A DNA stretch of 64,000 bases from Taibaiella koreensis (GCF_003545715.1 NZ_QVNU01000001.1:248001-312000); one strand, 5' to 3'. Numbered from the stretch's first letter, positions 33,610-42,675 are shown. The notes: generated by a model not told the origin, from the sequence alone. A program made the numbers and translations.

Positions 33610-34980
33610 ATGAGACAAGATCATCCTTTTTATTCCCATTACAAGATCGTATTGCATTTGCTGCGCTGGAGCCTGATCGCATTGCCCGTTGCAGGCTTTA
33701 CAGGATCGGTAGTTGCGCTCTTTTTAGCTGCGCTTGACTATGTTACTTCGTTGCGGTATGCTCATGGCTGGCTGCTTTACTTGCTGCCTGCTGCCGGTGT
33801 GCTGATCTGGTGGCTCTACCGCCTGGCCGGCAAAAATGCCGAAAGCGGCAACAACCTTATCCTGGAAGAAATCCACGAGCCCGGGGGCGGCGTACCGCTC
33901 CGGATGGCGCCGCTGGTATTGCTGACAACGATCCTTACCCACCTGTTCGGCGGCTCTGCAGGAAGGGAAGGAACAGCTGTGCAAATTGGTGGCAGTCTAT
34001 CGGGATGGGTGGGCAAGCAGCTACGGTTAAGCCGGGGGGATATGCGCATCGTCCTGTACACGGGCATCGCTGCCGGCTTCGGCGCTGTGTTTGGAACGCC
34101 GCTAGCTGGCGCCGTGTTTGCGCTGGAAGTGGTTTATATAGGCCGTATGCAGTATAAGGCTTTGCTGCCCTGCCTTATCGCTGCTGTGCTGGCCGACAAG
34201 GTTTGCCAGATATGGGGCATTCATCATACTGCTTACGCGCTTTCATTCCGGGAGCATTTTCCGGATAGCTTTTCCTTTCTTCCTTTCGATCTGCCGTTAC
34301 TGCTGAAGGTCATTCTGGCGGGCGCCTGCTTCGGGTTGGTGGGCGCCTTTTTTGCGGAAGCGACACACAGGGTAAAGGAGCTTAGCCAGCGGCTGGCGCC
34401 GGTTCCCTGGCTTATTCCCCTGGGTGGAGGTGCCGCCGTTATCCTGCTGACCTTATTCCTGGGTACAGATTACCTGGGCCTGGGCGTAACTAACCCCGAT
34501 CCCGGGGCCGTGACCATACAAAGCTGCTTCCATCCCGGCGGCGCAGCTGCTTTGAGTTGGTTCTGGAAACTACTGTTCACGGCCATTACGCTCGGTACAG
34601 GCTTTAAGGGCGGGGAAGTGACACCCTTGTTCTTTATCGGGGCCGCGCTGGGCAACACTTTTGGCATATTGACGGGCGCGCCTGTCGACCTTATGGCAGG
34701 CCTGGGCTTTGTCGCCGTATTTGCCGGAGCCACCAATACGCCGCTGGCCTGCACCTTAATGGCGGTGGAGCTGTTTGGCGGTGGCTCGGTCCTGTATTAT
34801 GGGATCGCCTGCTTTACGGCCTATTATTTCAGCGGGCACAACGGTATTTATGGCGCGCAGCGTATGGCTGCGGGCAAGGGGCATACGGACGAAAACGGAA
34901 CCGCTACGCGTACCCTGAAAATGCTGCGGGAAGAGCGGCTGAAGCGCCGACGCGATGCCCGCCGCGACAATAGACGGTAA
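33610..34980 (+). CDS. CLC-F fluoride/proton antiporter
   Basis: The 456-residue CLC protein has GNNLILEE at 80-87 instead of the chloride-type GSGIP, the mark of the fluoride-specific CLC-F branch. GREGTAVQ (118-125) holds the gating glutamate Glu120. [15 protein letters not shown] and GHNGIYG in the last helix are further conserved blocks. CLC-F proteins expel fluoride in exchange for protons. The start ATG 33610 follows the riboswitch platform; an earlier TTG (33571) lies inside the riboswitch. The C-terminus is a basic tail ([14 protein letters not shown]). Confidence 0.93.
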   Translation: MRQDHPFYSHYKIVLHLLRWSLIALPVAGFTGSVVALFLAALDYVTSLRYAHGWLLYLLPAAGVLIWWLYRLAGKNAESGNNLILEEIHEPGGGVPLRMAPLVLLTTILTHLFGGSAGREGTAVQIGGSLSGWVGKQLRLSRGDMRIVLYTGIAAGFGAVFGTPLAGAVFALEVVYIGRMQYKALLPCLIAAVLADKVCQIWGIHHTAYALSFREHFPDSFSFLPFDLPLLLKVILAGACFGLVGAFFAEATHRVKELSQRLAPVPWLIPLGGGAAVILLTLFLGTDYLGLGVTNPDPGAVTIQSCFHPGGAAALSWFWKLLFTAITLGTGFKGGEVTPLFFIGAALGNTFGILTGAPVDLMAGLGFVAVFAGATNTPLACTLMAVELFGGGSVLYYGIACFTAYYFSGHNGIYGAQRMAAGKGHTDENGTATRTLKMLREERLKRRRDARRDNRR

Positions 34981-35103
34981 TGCGGATAATAGAAAAATTC
35001 CGGCGTTCCGTCGCAGAAAACGAACGTTTCGTATAAGCTTGGCAACACATCGTTCTTTTTTGATTATTTTGGTGGCATTGTAAACAATTAAAACACCAAA
35101 CAC

Positions 35104-35358
35104 ATGAAAAAGAAACCCATGGCACTGGGCCGCAAGCTCTTCCTGAACAAAAGCACTATTGGCAGTCTGGATGCCGCCAGTCAGCAACTGCTGGCCGGTG
35201 GAGACCTGGTGGAAGCCCCCAAGCCGACGACAACAGTTGACTGGCAACGCTGCACGACGATCGAGGTCTTCCGCCTCTCGTACGAGGTGCAATGTCCCGC
35301 TACCCAGACCGGACCCTGTACCGGCCTGTACTGCATTACTACGGGACCGACTTGCTAA
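35104..35358 (+). CDS. Lanthipeptide-like RiPP precursor (orphan)
   Basis: The 84-residue peptide has a basic start, then KLFLNKSTIGSLD (11-23), the typical leader box of Bacteroidota class I lanthipeptide precursors, and a Gly-Gly at 32-33. The 51-residue core contains five Cys and eleven Thr plus one Ser, with clusters CTTIE, CPATQTGPCTG and CITTGPTC. Thr/Cys arrangement suits (methyl)lanthionine rings. No LanB, LanC, transporter or protease gene lies nearby. It stands alone between the CLC-F gene and a convergent glutamine synthetase gene, and has its own terminator. A radical SAM-modified peptide is the alternative. Confidence 0.75.
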   Translation: MKKKPMALGRKLFLNKSTIGSLDAASQQLLAGGDLVEAPKPTTTVDWQRCTTIEVFRLSYEVQCPATQTGPCTGLYCITTGPTC

Positions 35359-35373
35359 AACAATGCAAATGAA

Positions 35374-35408
35374 AGAAGGCAGCTGCTCATGCAGCTGCCT
35401 TCTGGTTT
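35374..35408 (+). terminator. Terminator after the 35.1 kb peptide gene
   Basis: 13-base perfect stem AGAAGGCAGCTGC / GCAGCTGCCTTCT with a 4-base loop, followed by GGTTTAC. Confidence 0.7.
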
Positions 35409-35484
35409 ACTATACTATTCGTGAGGAGATGCTTGAAGTAATCACGTTGAGGGCTGGTTTGTCCTCAACGGAAGCAACAGTGTG

Positions 35485-37680
35485 TTAGCGTAAAAACAGC
35501 AGTTCCCTGTATTTCGGCATGGGCCAAAGTTTATCGTCAATGATGAGCTCGAGTTTATCAGCGTGGTAGCGGATCTTTTCGAACAGCGTCTTGACATTGT
35601 TGCAATAAGCAAACGCGCGGTCGCGGGCATGCTCGATCTTGTTGGCTTTTTTGCGTTCTCCGATCATAGCCTCCACGTTATCGTTGATCTCCTGGATATG
35701 ATTCGATACCACTTCCAGCAGGTTCATCTGAGCCTTATAGGAGGCTGGCTTCAGGCCCACTTCTTTCAGGCCGCGTACATTCTCGATCAAGACATTCTGG
35801 TACTGGATCGCAGCCGGCAATACATGGTTGGTACAGAGATAACCCAGGATACGGGCCTCGATCTGCACTTTTTTTACATATTCTTCCATTACGATCTCAT
35901 AACGGGCATGCAGCTCGCGCTCGCTATAGATACCCATGCCGGTAAATAGCTTCAGCGTATCTTCCTTTACCAGTACTTCGAGCGCTTCGGGTGTCGTTTT
36001 GAAATTGCTCAGTCCGCGTTTTTCCGCCTCTTTGGCCCAGGCTTCGCTATAGTTATCACCTTCAAACAGGATATTCCGGGACGCTTTAATGTAATCACGC
36101 AATACCTGCAGGATCGCTATCTCTTTTTTCTCTCCTTTTTCGATCTTGGCGTCTACCTCGATTTTGAATTTCTTCAGCGTGGAAGCCATGATGGTGTTCA
36201 GGGTCGACATAGAAGAGGCGCAATTGGCCGAAGAACCTACCGCGCGGAACTCAAACTTGTTGCCGGTAAAGGCGAAGGGACTGGTACGGTTACGGTCGGT
36301 ATTGTCCATCATCAGCTCGGGAATGTGCTTGTGGATATCCAGCTTCAGGATCACTTCGTCCTGTTCGCTGAACTTGCCATTCACTCTTTCTTCGATTTCG
36401 TCCAGCACACTGGTGAGGTAAGTGCCGATGAATACCGACATGATCGCGGGCGGCGCTTCGTTGGCGCCCAGACGATGATCGTTGCTGGCCGAGGCGATAG
36501 CAGCGCGCAGCAGGTCGGCATGGTCGTGTACAGCCTTGATCGCGTTGACAAAGAAGGTGAGGAACAACAGATTGGTACGTGGCGTTTTACCGGGTCCCAG
36601 CAGGTTGATGCCGGTGTCGGTAGCCAGGCTCCAGTTGTTGTGCTTACCGCTGCCGTTCACGCCGGCGAAGGGCTTTTCGTGGAACAGCACTTTCAGCTTA
36701 TGGCGTTTGGCCACTTTGTTCATCACGTCCATCAGCAGGGTATTGTGGTCCACCGCGATGTTCACCTCTTCAAATATAGGCGCGCATTCAAACTGTGCCG
36801 GAGCAACCTCGTTGTGGCGGGTGCGGAGCGGAATGCCCAGCTTATATGCCTCCTGTTCGTAATCCTGCATGAAGGCAAACACACGCTCGGGAATAGAGCC
36901 GAAGTAATGATCCTCGAGCTGCTGTCCTTTAGCCGGTGTGTGGCCGATAAGCGTTCTGCCACACATCAGGAGATCGGGACGGGCATTGGCGATCGACTCG
37001 TCGATCACGAAATATTCCTGTTCCCAGCCAAGGGTAGCGGTTACTTTGGATACATTTTTGTCGAAATAATGGCACACATCAACAGAAGCCTTATCCAGCA
37101 CTTCTATGGATTTGAGCAATGGCGCTTTGTAATCCAGGGACTCGCCATTGTAGGCGATGAAAATAGTGGGTATGCAGAGGGTCTTTCCTTGTGCCGTTTC
37201 GATAATGAAAGCCGGAGAAGCCGGATCCCAGGCGGTATAGCCACGGGCCTCAAAGGTAGCGCGGATGCCGCCGTTGGGGAAGCTGGAGGCATCTGGTTCC
37301 TGCTGAATGAGCGCGTCGCCGTCGAAGGTTTCGATCGCCGTACCGTCTGCTTTCAGGGTAAAAAAGGAATCGTGCTTTTCTGCTGTGGTGCCGGTAAGTG
37401 GCTGGAACCAGTGTGAGAAGTGGGTAGCGCCGCGTTCCTCGGCCCAGGTTTTCAAACCTGCGGCAATCTGCTCGGCCATTTTACGCTCGATCTTGGTGCC
37501 GCCCTGGATCGATTTGGTCAGACTTTTGTAGGCTTCATCGGTAAGATATTGTCGCAGCGCTGCACCGGTAAAGACATTGGAACCAAAAATGGCAGTCACT
37601 TTTTTGCCATTGTAGCTGTTGATCTGCATCTTGCTGTGCGCATCAACATTCTCGATCGACTCAAAACGGAATGAGGACAT
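35485..37680 (-). CDS. glnN: Glutamine synthetase type III
   Basis: The 731-residue protein is much longer than GSI (~450-470) and matches the GSIII family of Bacteroidota and cyanobacteria. It has the early GATHFSHWFQP with TGTTAEKHD, HNEVAPAQFECAPIFEEVN and NRTSPFAFTGNKFEFRAVGSS. The enzyme forms glutamine from glutamate, ammonia and ATP as a large double-ring complex. It is a single gene with an AT-rich promoter region on the right (37681-37897). Its placement between two RiPP precursor genes appears fortuitous. Confidence 0.94.
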   Translation of the reverse strand: MSSFRFESIENVDAHSKMQINSYNGKKVTAIFGSNVFTGAALRQYLTDEAYKSLTKSIQGGTKIERKMAEQIAAGLKTWAEERGATHFSHWFQPLTGTTAEKHDSFFTLKADGTAIETFDGDALIQQEPDASSFPNGGIRATFEARGYTAWDPASPAFIIETAQGKTLCIPTIFIAYNGESLDYKAPLLKSIEVLDKASVDVCHYFDKNVSKVTATLGWEQEYFVIDESIANARPDLLMCGRTLIGHTPAKGQQLEDHYFGSIPERVFAFMQDYEQEAYKLGIPLRTRHNEVAPAQFECAPIFEEVNIAVDHNTLLMDVMNKVAKRHKLKVLFHEKPFAGVNGSGKHNNWSLATDTGINLLGPGKTPRTNLLFLTFFVNAIKAVHDHADLLRAAIASASNDHRLGANEAPPAIMSVFIGTYLTSVLDEIEERVNGKFSEQDEVILKLDIHKHIPELMMDNTDRNRTSPFAFTGNKFEFRAVGSSANCASSMSTLNTIMASTLKKFKIEVDAKIEKGEKKEIAILQVLRDYIKASRNILFEGDNYSEAWAKEAEKRGLSNFKTTPEALEVLVKEDTLKLFTGMGIYSERELHARYEIVMEEYVKKVQIEARILGYLCTNHVLPAAIQYQNVLIENVRGLKEVGLKPASYKAQMNLLEVVSNHIQEINDNVEAMIGERKKANKIEHARDRAFAYCNNVKTLFEKIRYHADKLELIIDDKLWPMPKYRELLFLR

Positions 37681-37897
37681 AAAATGGGGTTAAAGATTAA
37701 AGAATTCAAACAAATTAAAATAAATAATAATGTAGTGTTATTTTTATTTTCAATTGCAAAATTGGACCTTTTTTCTTTAAAAATGCAATATTATTTTTAA
37801 TTATATTTTTATGGAGAAATTATGAACTAAAACAATAAGGACTAGCCTAACAAATTTTTTTATATTGTGCGCACAAACACTATTTAATCCTTTATTA

Positions 37898-38158
37898 ATG
37901 AAGAAAAAAAATGTCGGAGGACTATTACTCAAGAAAAACCTGATCACAAATTTGAATGCACAGCAGGTCACTGGTGGAGAAAATGAGTCTCTTACTATTG
38001 TCGTGGTTGGTTCTATGGTAGTGTGTCCCACAATTGTTGCTACTAGTTTAGCAATATGCACCAGGGGAAAGGGCTGTGATATGCCTACTGTTGGAACGGG
38101 GGACGGCTCCAGGTGTGCAAGCGTTGATGGTAAAAGCTTGTGTGGCGGTCGGGCATAG
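37898..38158 (+). CDS. Lanthipeptide-like RiPP precursor (orphan), rightward member of a convergent pair
   Basis: From ATG 37898 the peptide has 86 residues. The leader LLLKKNLITNLNAQQVTGG (9-27) matches the Bacteroidota lanthipeptide-type pattern (L-L-K-x-x-I-x-x-L-N ... GG). The core after the Gly-Gly carries five Cys and many Ser/Thr (SMVVCPTIVATSLAICTRG; GCDMPTVGTGDGSRCASVD; SLCGG). A longer frame to 37865 lacks leader features. No maturase is close by. The local sequence is AT-rich compared with neighbouring genes, which fits recent acquisition or simply the GSIII promoter region. A terminator follows. Confidence 0.68.
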   Translation: MKKKNVGGLLLKKNLITNLNAQQVTGGENESLTIVVVGSMVVCPTIVATSLAICTRGKGCDMPTVGTGDGSRCASVDGKSLCGGRA

Positions 38159-38178
38159 TGCCCAGGCGGCTGCAATAC

Positions 38179-38212
38179 GAAGGACCGGCCACGATTTTTG
38201 GTCGGTCCTTTA
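38179..38212 (+). terminator. Terminator after the 37.9 kb peptide gene
   Basis: Near-perfect stem AAGGACCGGCC / GGTCGGTCCTT around ACGATTTTT, followed by TATTAATT. Confidence 0.65.
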
Positions 38213-38360
38213 TTAATTCGTAAGTTATAACTACACTTCTGTCAACAACAGCTGCAAGGTATGGTTCTCCTACTCGTCGCGACCGGCGACCCTTTGACAT
38301 ACGGGTACGGTACTTTGGGAGCAGCTATAAAATTTTCCGGATGCCTTGGATAAACAAACG

Positions 38361-38400
38361 AAGAAAGGGTTGCTCTATAACAGAACAACCCTTTGGTTCT
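38361..38400 (-). terminator. Terminator after the 38.7 kb peptide gene
   Basis: AAAGGGTTGCTCT / AGAACAACCCTTT arms form a 9-base core stem (AAAGGGTTG / CAACCCTTT). On the minus strand it lies 27 bases beyond the peptide stop. Confidence 0.6.
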
Positions 38401-38426
38401 CAATTTGGAGGCGCTATGCTATCCGG

Positions 38427-38699
38427 TTACAGGCATATAAACGGTTTTACAGCATAGGTCATGCAACCCATCTGGTCTACAGTCATGTTCATAGAGCCGC
38501 CGCATAAAGTACCGCCGTTGTTCGTCTGGGCCGGGTCGGGCGAATAGCAGTTTGGGGAACAACTGGCGACACCGGTAGCCTCAAAAGGACAGCCATTACT
38601 TCCGCCTGCGATCCCGTTTTGGTCGTTGTTATTCAGGTTTGCAACGATTGATTTCTTAAGGACGATCTTTTTGTCCAGTCTGATCTTTTGTTTTTTCAT
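38427..38699 (-). CDS. Lanthipeptide-like RiPP precursor (orphan), leftward member of a convergent pair
   Basis: The 90-residue peptide has a basic leader with IVLKKSIVANLN (12-23) and Gly-Gly at 32-33. The core has six Cys (NGCPF, ASCSPNCYS, TLCGG, MGCMT, FICL) with Ser/Thr spaced between them and a GGTLCGG segment. It resembles the 37.9 kb peptide only in the leader (LKK-x-(L/I)-x-x-N-L-N), so the two are likely members of one leader family with different cores. The ATG sits inside the palindrome CATGTTAACATG (38697-38708). No modification enzyme is near; the next gene on this strand upstream encodes a LytTR response regulator. Confidence 0.7.
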   Translation of the reverse strand: MKKQKIRLDKKIVLKKSIVANLNNNDQNGIAGGSNGCPFEATGVASCSPNCYSPDPAQTNNGGTLCGGSMNMTVDQMGCMTYAVKPFICL

Positions 38700-38805
38700 G
38701 TTAACATGTTTTATTGGTTAATGAATCAGGCACTTACTGCTGCTAAAATAAGCCCGGGCATGCGCGTGGCGCCATTCCTTTGTACCATTTGGCGTTTTAC
38801 TGTAT

Positions 38806-38843
38806 TAAAAAGGCCCCGGCAGATTATCGTTTGCCAGAGCCTG
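38806..38843 (-). terminator. Terminator after the LytTR response regulator gene
   Basis: On the minus strand AGGCTCTGGCA and TGCCGGGGCCT pair with two mismatches, followed by TTTTTAATA. It lies 23 bases beyond the gene's stop and separates it from the peptide gene further on. Confidence 0.65.
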
Positions 38844-38865
38844 TGGAGGAAAAATGGATTTGAGA

Positions 38866-39633
38866 TTATATTTTTTCGTCAAAGCGTTTTAAAAAATCCT
38901 CTTTTTTAGACCGGGCTACCGGAATAGACGAGTCGTCGTCCAGGGTGATATAGCCACCACGTCCCTTGAAGTATTTACGGATATAACGAATGTTGACCAG
39001 GTAAGAATGGTGAATGCGGATAAATTCAGGTCCTCCTAGCTGTTCCTCCAATTCCCCTATTTTTTTGGAAAGCAGGAAGCTTTTGCCGCCTTTTAGCTTC
39101 AGTTTGGAATAATTGCCTTCGGCCTCCACATAAAGGATATCTGCTACCTCGACAAATTCCATACCGTACATAGTGCTTACCGGTATGCGCGGTAGCCGCG
39201 CCGGCTGTCTGAAATGTTGCAGCAGCTGGTCAATTCCCTGCTGCTGTTGCCGGCTTTTCAATACGCCTATACAGCGATGTACAGTCTCGATCACCCTGTC
39301 GGCTTCCAGTGGCTTTAGCAGGTAATCCATGGCATGATGGCGGAAAGCATCAATGGCATATTGATCGTAGGCTGTGGTGAAAATAATATGCCCGGGCTTG
39401 TGCACGATCTGTTCCAGCACTTCAAAGCTGTTGCCCTCTTTGATCGCAATGTCGAGGAAGGCAATGTCCGGCTTATGCCGGTCGATGTCGGCGATCGCCT
39501 GTCTTACGGATGCTGCGACCGAAAGTACTTTGATGACAGGGAAATGTGTCGCAAGCAGGTCTGTCAGGTATTCCTGGCTTGGTATCTCATCTTCCACAAT
39601 GATAGCGGTAAAGCTGTTATACGGTAAGTTCAT
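38866..39633 (-). CDS. LytTR family response regulator
   Basis: The 255-residue protein has a receiver domain (VEDEIPSQ, phosphoacceptor Asp61 in IAFLDIAIKEG, and FTTAYDQYAIDAFRHHAMDYLLKP) and a C-terminal LytTR DNA-binding domain (ILYVEAEGNYSKLKL, FIRIHHSYLVNIRYI). It is controlled by the histidine kinase upstream, whose gene overlaps it by 17 bases. The targets are not visible; no clear direct repeats were identified upstream of nearby genes. Confidence 0.9.
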   Translation of the reverse strand: MNLPYNSFTAIIVEDEIPSQEYLTDLLATHFPVIKVLSVAASVRQAIADIDRHKPDIAFLDIAIKEGNSFEVLEQIVHKPGHIIFTTAYDQYAIDAFRHHAMDYLLKPLEADRVIETVHRCIGVLKSRQQQQGIDQLLQHFRQPARLPRIPVSTMYGMEFVEVADILYVEAEGNYSKLKLKGGKSFLLSKKIGELEEQLGGPEFIRIHHSYLVNIRYIRKYFKGRGGYITLDDDSSIPVARSKKEDFLKRFDEKI

Positions 39634-42598
39634 AGATGTTAAGGGGGTAAGTTAAGGTAACCCGGGTGCCTGCTATATGGCCTTCCGGGTCTGGGATGTC
39701 GGTGGTCTGCATGCTGATGAGACCGTCGAAAAGCTGGTTTAGAATATCAATACGTTTCTGATTGACGGTGGTGCTGGTGATCGAAATAATGGGCCGGCCG
39801 GTCTCATCTATATGCTGGTTGCGTTTTCGGCCGGGGCCATTGTCCTCAATGGTAATGCTGATCCATCCCTCCTGCTGCTTAATGCCTATCTGTATGGCGC
39901 CTAAACCGTCTGGCAGACTTCTGACGCCGTGTTTGATGGCATTTTCTACAAGTGGCTGTAGCAGCATGGTGGGCACGGGTACTTGCGAGGCCCGTATCGC
40001 CAGCTCTGTTTTTATGGTGAAGCTGAAACTATGATTGAAGCGTTCCTGCTCTACCCTGAGGTACTGACCCAGGTATCGTAACTCTTTGTCCAGGGAAGTG
40101 AAGGTTTGGTTCACCATTTCGAAGGCGGTGCGGATGAGCGCAGAGAAGGCATCGACAAAACGGTTGGCCCTGGCCAGGTCGCCTTTATTGTAGTGCTGCC
40201 GTATCGCTGTAATACAATTGAAAATAAAGTGCGCATTCATTTGTCCCTGCAATGCGAGCTGTTCCAGTTGCAGCAGGTTCTGCTGCACCAGCAACCGTTC
40301 CTTTTCTTTCCTGCTTTCCCATTGCAGGTAACGCCTGGCGAGGTAGGCCAGCACTGCAGCGCCCGATAGTGTGAGTAAAAGTACGAACCACCAGCGCAGG
40401 TAGAGGGGGGGCGGACGATAGAAGGCTATTTGTATGATCTTGGGTGCCTCCCATTCGGGAGATGTGGCACGAAGGAATACCACAAAATCGCCATAGGGCA
40501 GGGTAGGGAAATACAACGAACTATTATCCAGTTCGGTCCATTTGCCCTCGTTGAGCCGGTAAGCGAAACCAGGCTTACTGATCCCACTATGGTCGATAAC
40601 GTCGAAGTCTATGCGGAGCGTCTTTTTATTAAGCGTCAGGGGTTGCTGTTGCAGGGGGATCACGACATCCTCGTTCTGTACGGTGGTCACCAGGAATGAG
40701 GCTTGCTGTTTCACGGGAATCACATCCTGCTCTTTGAAATAATTCAGTCCCTTGCTGCTGGCGGCCCATATGGTACCACCGGTTACTTCCAGGTGGTGGA
40801 TTTCGTTGCTGTTCAGTCCATGTCGTTCCGAAAGGTGCCGCACGATCCTGAAAGGCGGGCTTTTGGTCAGGGCATATAAACCCTCGTCGGTACCGATCCA
40901 GACCAGGTTCTTAGAGGATTTGATCACGAAAATATGATTGCACACCAGCCCGTTGTCGGAGGTGATCCGGGCAAGCGCCTTATCGTGATCCAGGATGATA
41001 AGCGTAGCGTTGTTGTTGGCTACCCATAGCAGGCTGTCGGCATAAAGCGCGGCGATATGCCCTGTGAGCTCCGGTAAGGTGCAGGGTGTCATTTGTTGGT
41101 TTCCGTCCGACATAAACAGGCCGTTCAGCGTGCCGGCGTAGATGATTTTCCCAAGCTTTGTGACAGCAGTGATCCGGTCTTGCAGCAAGGTATCAGTGCA
41201 TTGGAGCCTGCGGGTATCGACCCGGTTCAGCTCGACAGGTGTGCCTACCAGCAGCTGGTCCTTCCCTTCTTCCATGACGGTTTTGCTGTAAACATGCAAC
41301 GCGGCGTAATGCGGTAAGGGTTTTAATGACGATGTATACAGTCTGAAATAACCACCCTGGTTGATCACCCAGCGTCCCTCGCTGTTGCGGCCGGCATAAG
41401 TGCATAGCTCGTGGGCGTGAGCAGGATCTATGGGACGCTCCCACAGCAATGCGGGGCGGGCTCCGGTGTGCCGCACCAGCGCCAACATTCCGTCGTCGGA
41501 ACTAAGGATCAGCTCTTTTGGGCCGGCCTGCAGAAATCTTATCGGCTGCGACGCTTTGCTGAGCGGGATAGACGAGATAGGCGACCGGGAGATACGGAAC
41601 ACGCCCTGGCCCAGGGTGCCCGCCCATAAATTTCCCTCCTTGTCATGCATAGCGCAAGCCACGTCGTAACCATCCAGCAACGTTTCCTGTAGTTTACCGG
41701 TAAACAGGTTTTTAATATGGATGCCATCGCTCGTAGCCAATATGACACTTGTATCCGAAAGTCTGCCGAAATAATGTGTTCTTGCCCGTTCTACATCTGA
41801 AAAATATAGCCCGGTACGGCTGTTGCAGTTGTACCGTGACAGAAATAGCGCGGGCGGTGTCCAGCTAAGCGACTCGGTAATGAAAGTGCGCATAGGACCT
41901 TCTATGTAGTCGGGGAGATTGGACTCCGGCAAAACGAGCACCAGCTCGAAGTGATCGCGTTGGTAACGATACAGCTTGTTCTTGCTCAACGCAAGCAGCC
42001 TGCCGGCGGTGTCCAGTCGGGGAACCAGGTAGTAAAGGCTTTGCCCATCAAGCTGCGTAATACGTTTTACCTCACCGGTGGGGCTGATACAGGTAATGGC
42101 GTTGCTTTCCGAGGCGAAAACATTCCCCCAGCGGTCTGATACTACGTATTGGGCGATATTGTGAAGCTTTACCTTTTTGAGCATCTCATCGTTGTGGCGA
42201 TTGTAGATCCGGCCTTTCCACATATAGCATATTTCTTTGGCAAAGGGTTTCATCCACAAGCGATGGTAAATATCCTCGTATAAGCCAAATACTTCGTTAT
42301 CCGGCAGGCCATCCTTAGTCGTAAACGATCGGAAGGAATAGCCATTGTAGCAGACAAGCCCGTTGCCCGTAGCCATCCAGATGTAACCACGACTGTCCTG
42401 GAATACCTCATGTACATAACTGGATGGAAAGCCGTTGCTGCGGTCAAAATGAGTGATCTTATAAGGTTGAGCATCCAGCGGCAAAGCCAGCAGCTGTCCG
42501 CAAAGCAGCCATAGCAGATAGAAAAGGAGCCGGGGAGCGGGGTGTGGTATCAACGAAACACAGGCTTGGGGAACACAAACACAGGTTAAAAATAACAC
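39617..42598 (-). CDS. LytS-like sensor histidine kinase with two-component-regulator propeller
   Basis: The 993-residue protein has an N-terminal hydrophobic signal, then a long periplasmic beta-propeller with repeated Reg_prop-type blocks (SRGYIWMATGNGLVCYNG, LVWIGTDEGLYAL), and a Y_Y_Y domain (FAYRLNEGKWTELDNSSLYF). One transmembrane helix (WWFVLLLTLSGAAVLAYL) follows, then a His_kinase domain with HFIFN (His790) and an HATPase with ENAIKHGV. It senses an extracellular signal and phosphorylates the LytTR regulator. The reading frame opens with GTG at 42598; a TATCTTCT box lies 7 bases upstream, so a nearby internal start is possible. Confidence 0.88.
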   Translation of the reverse strand: MLFLTCVCVPQACVSLIPHPAPRLLFYLLWLLCGQLLALPLDAQPYKITHFDRSNGFPSSYVHEVFQDSRGYIWMATGNGLVCYNGYSFRSFTTKDGLPDNEVFGLYEDIYHRLWMKPFAKEICYMWKGRIYNRHNDEMLKKVKLHNIAQYVVSDRWGNVFASESNAITCISPTGEVKRITQLDGQSLYYLVPRLDTAGRLLALSKNKLYRYQRDHFELVLVLPESNLPDYIEGPMRTFITESLSWTPPALFLSRYNCNSRTGLYFSDVERARTHYFGRLSDTSVILATSDGIHIKNLFTGKLQETLLDGYDVACAMHDKEGNLWAGTLGQGVFRISRSPISSIPLSKASQPIRFLQAGPKELILSSDDGMLALVRHTGARPALLWERPIDPAHAHELCTYAGRNSEGRWVINQGGYFRLYTSSLKPLPHYAALHVYSKTVMEEGKDQLLVGTPVELNRVDTRRLQCTDTLLQDRITAVTKLGKIIYAGTLNGLFMSDGNQQMTPCTLPELTGHIAALYADSLLWVANNNATLIILDHDKALARITSDNGLVCNHIFVIKSSKNLVWIGTDEGLYALTKSPPFRIVRHLSERHGLNSNEIHHLEVTGGTIWAASSKGLNYFKEQDVIPVKQQASFLVTTVQNEDVVIPLQQQPLTLNKKTLRIDFDVIDHSGISKPGFAYRLNEGKWTELDNSSLYFPTLPYGDFVVFLRATSPEWEAPKIIQIAFYRPPPLYLRWWFVLLLTLSGAAVLAYLARRYLQWESRKEKERLLVQQNLLQLEQLALQGQMNAHFIFNCITAIRQHYNKGDLARANRFVDAFSALIRTAFEMVNQTFTSLDKELRYLGQYLRVEQERFNHSFSFTIKTELAIRASQVPVPTMLLQPLVENAIKHGVRSLPDGLGAIQIGIKQQEGWISITIEDNGPGRKRNQHIDETGRPIISITSTTVNQKRIDILNQLFDGLISMQTTDIPDPEGHIAGTRVTLTYPLNIYELTV

Positions 42599-42640
42599 TT
42601 TAGAAGATAAATGTGATGTGCCGGTCGCGGAACAGGAACA

Positions 42641-42675
42641 AAAAGATCCGGTCGGAAATACGACCGGACCTTTTA
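42641..42675 (-). terminator. Terminator after the flavin reductase gene
   Basis: On the minus strand GGTCCGGTCG / CGACCGGATC arms with a 6-base loop are followed by TTTTTG. Confidence 0.7.

Noticed and set aside
36325-37416. 363-residue open frame antisense to glutamine synthetase III
   Set aside because: It has no recognisable domain and lies fully inside a well-supported gene on the other strand; GC-rich coding sequence readily opens such frames.
35485-37680. Glutamine synthetase III as part of a RiPP gene cluster
   Set aside because: It is a normal full-length core metabolic enzyme with its own region; position between two peptide genes is the only link. A gamma-glutamyl-type tailoring role is not supported.
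38085-38300. Small minus-strand open frame overlapping the 37.9 kb peptide gene
   Set aside because: It spans the terminator hairpin and shows no leader, signal or family feature.
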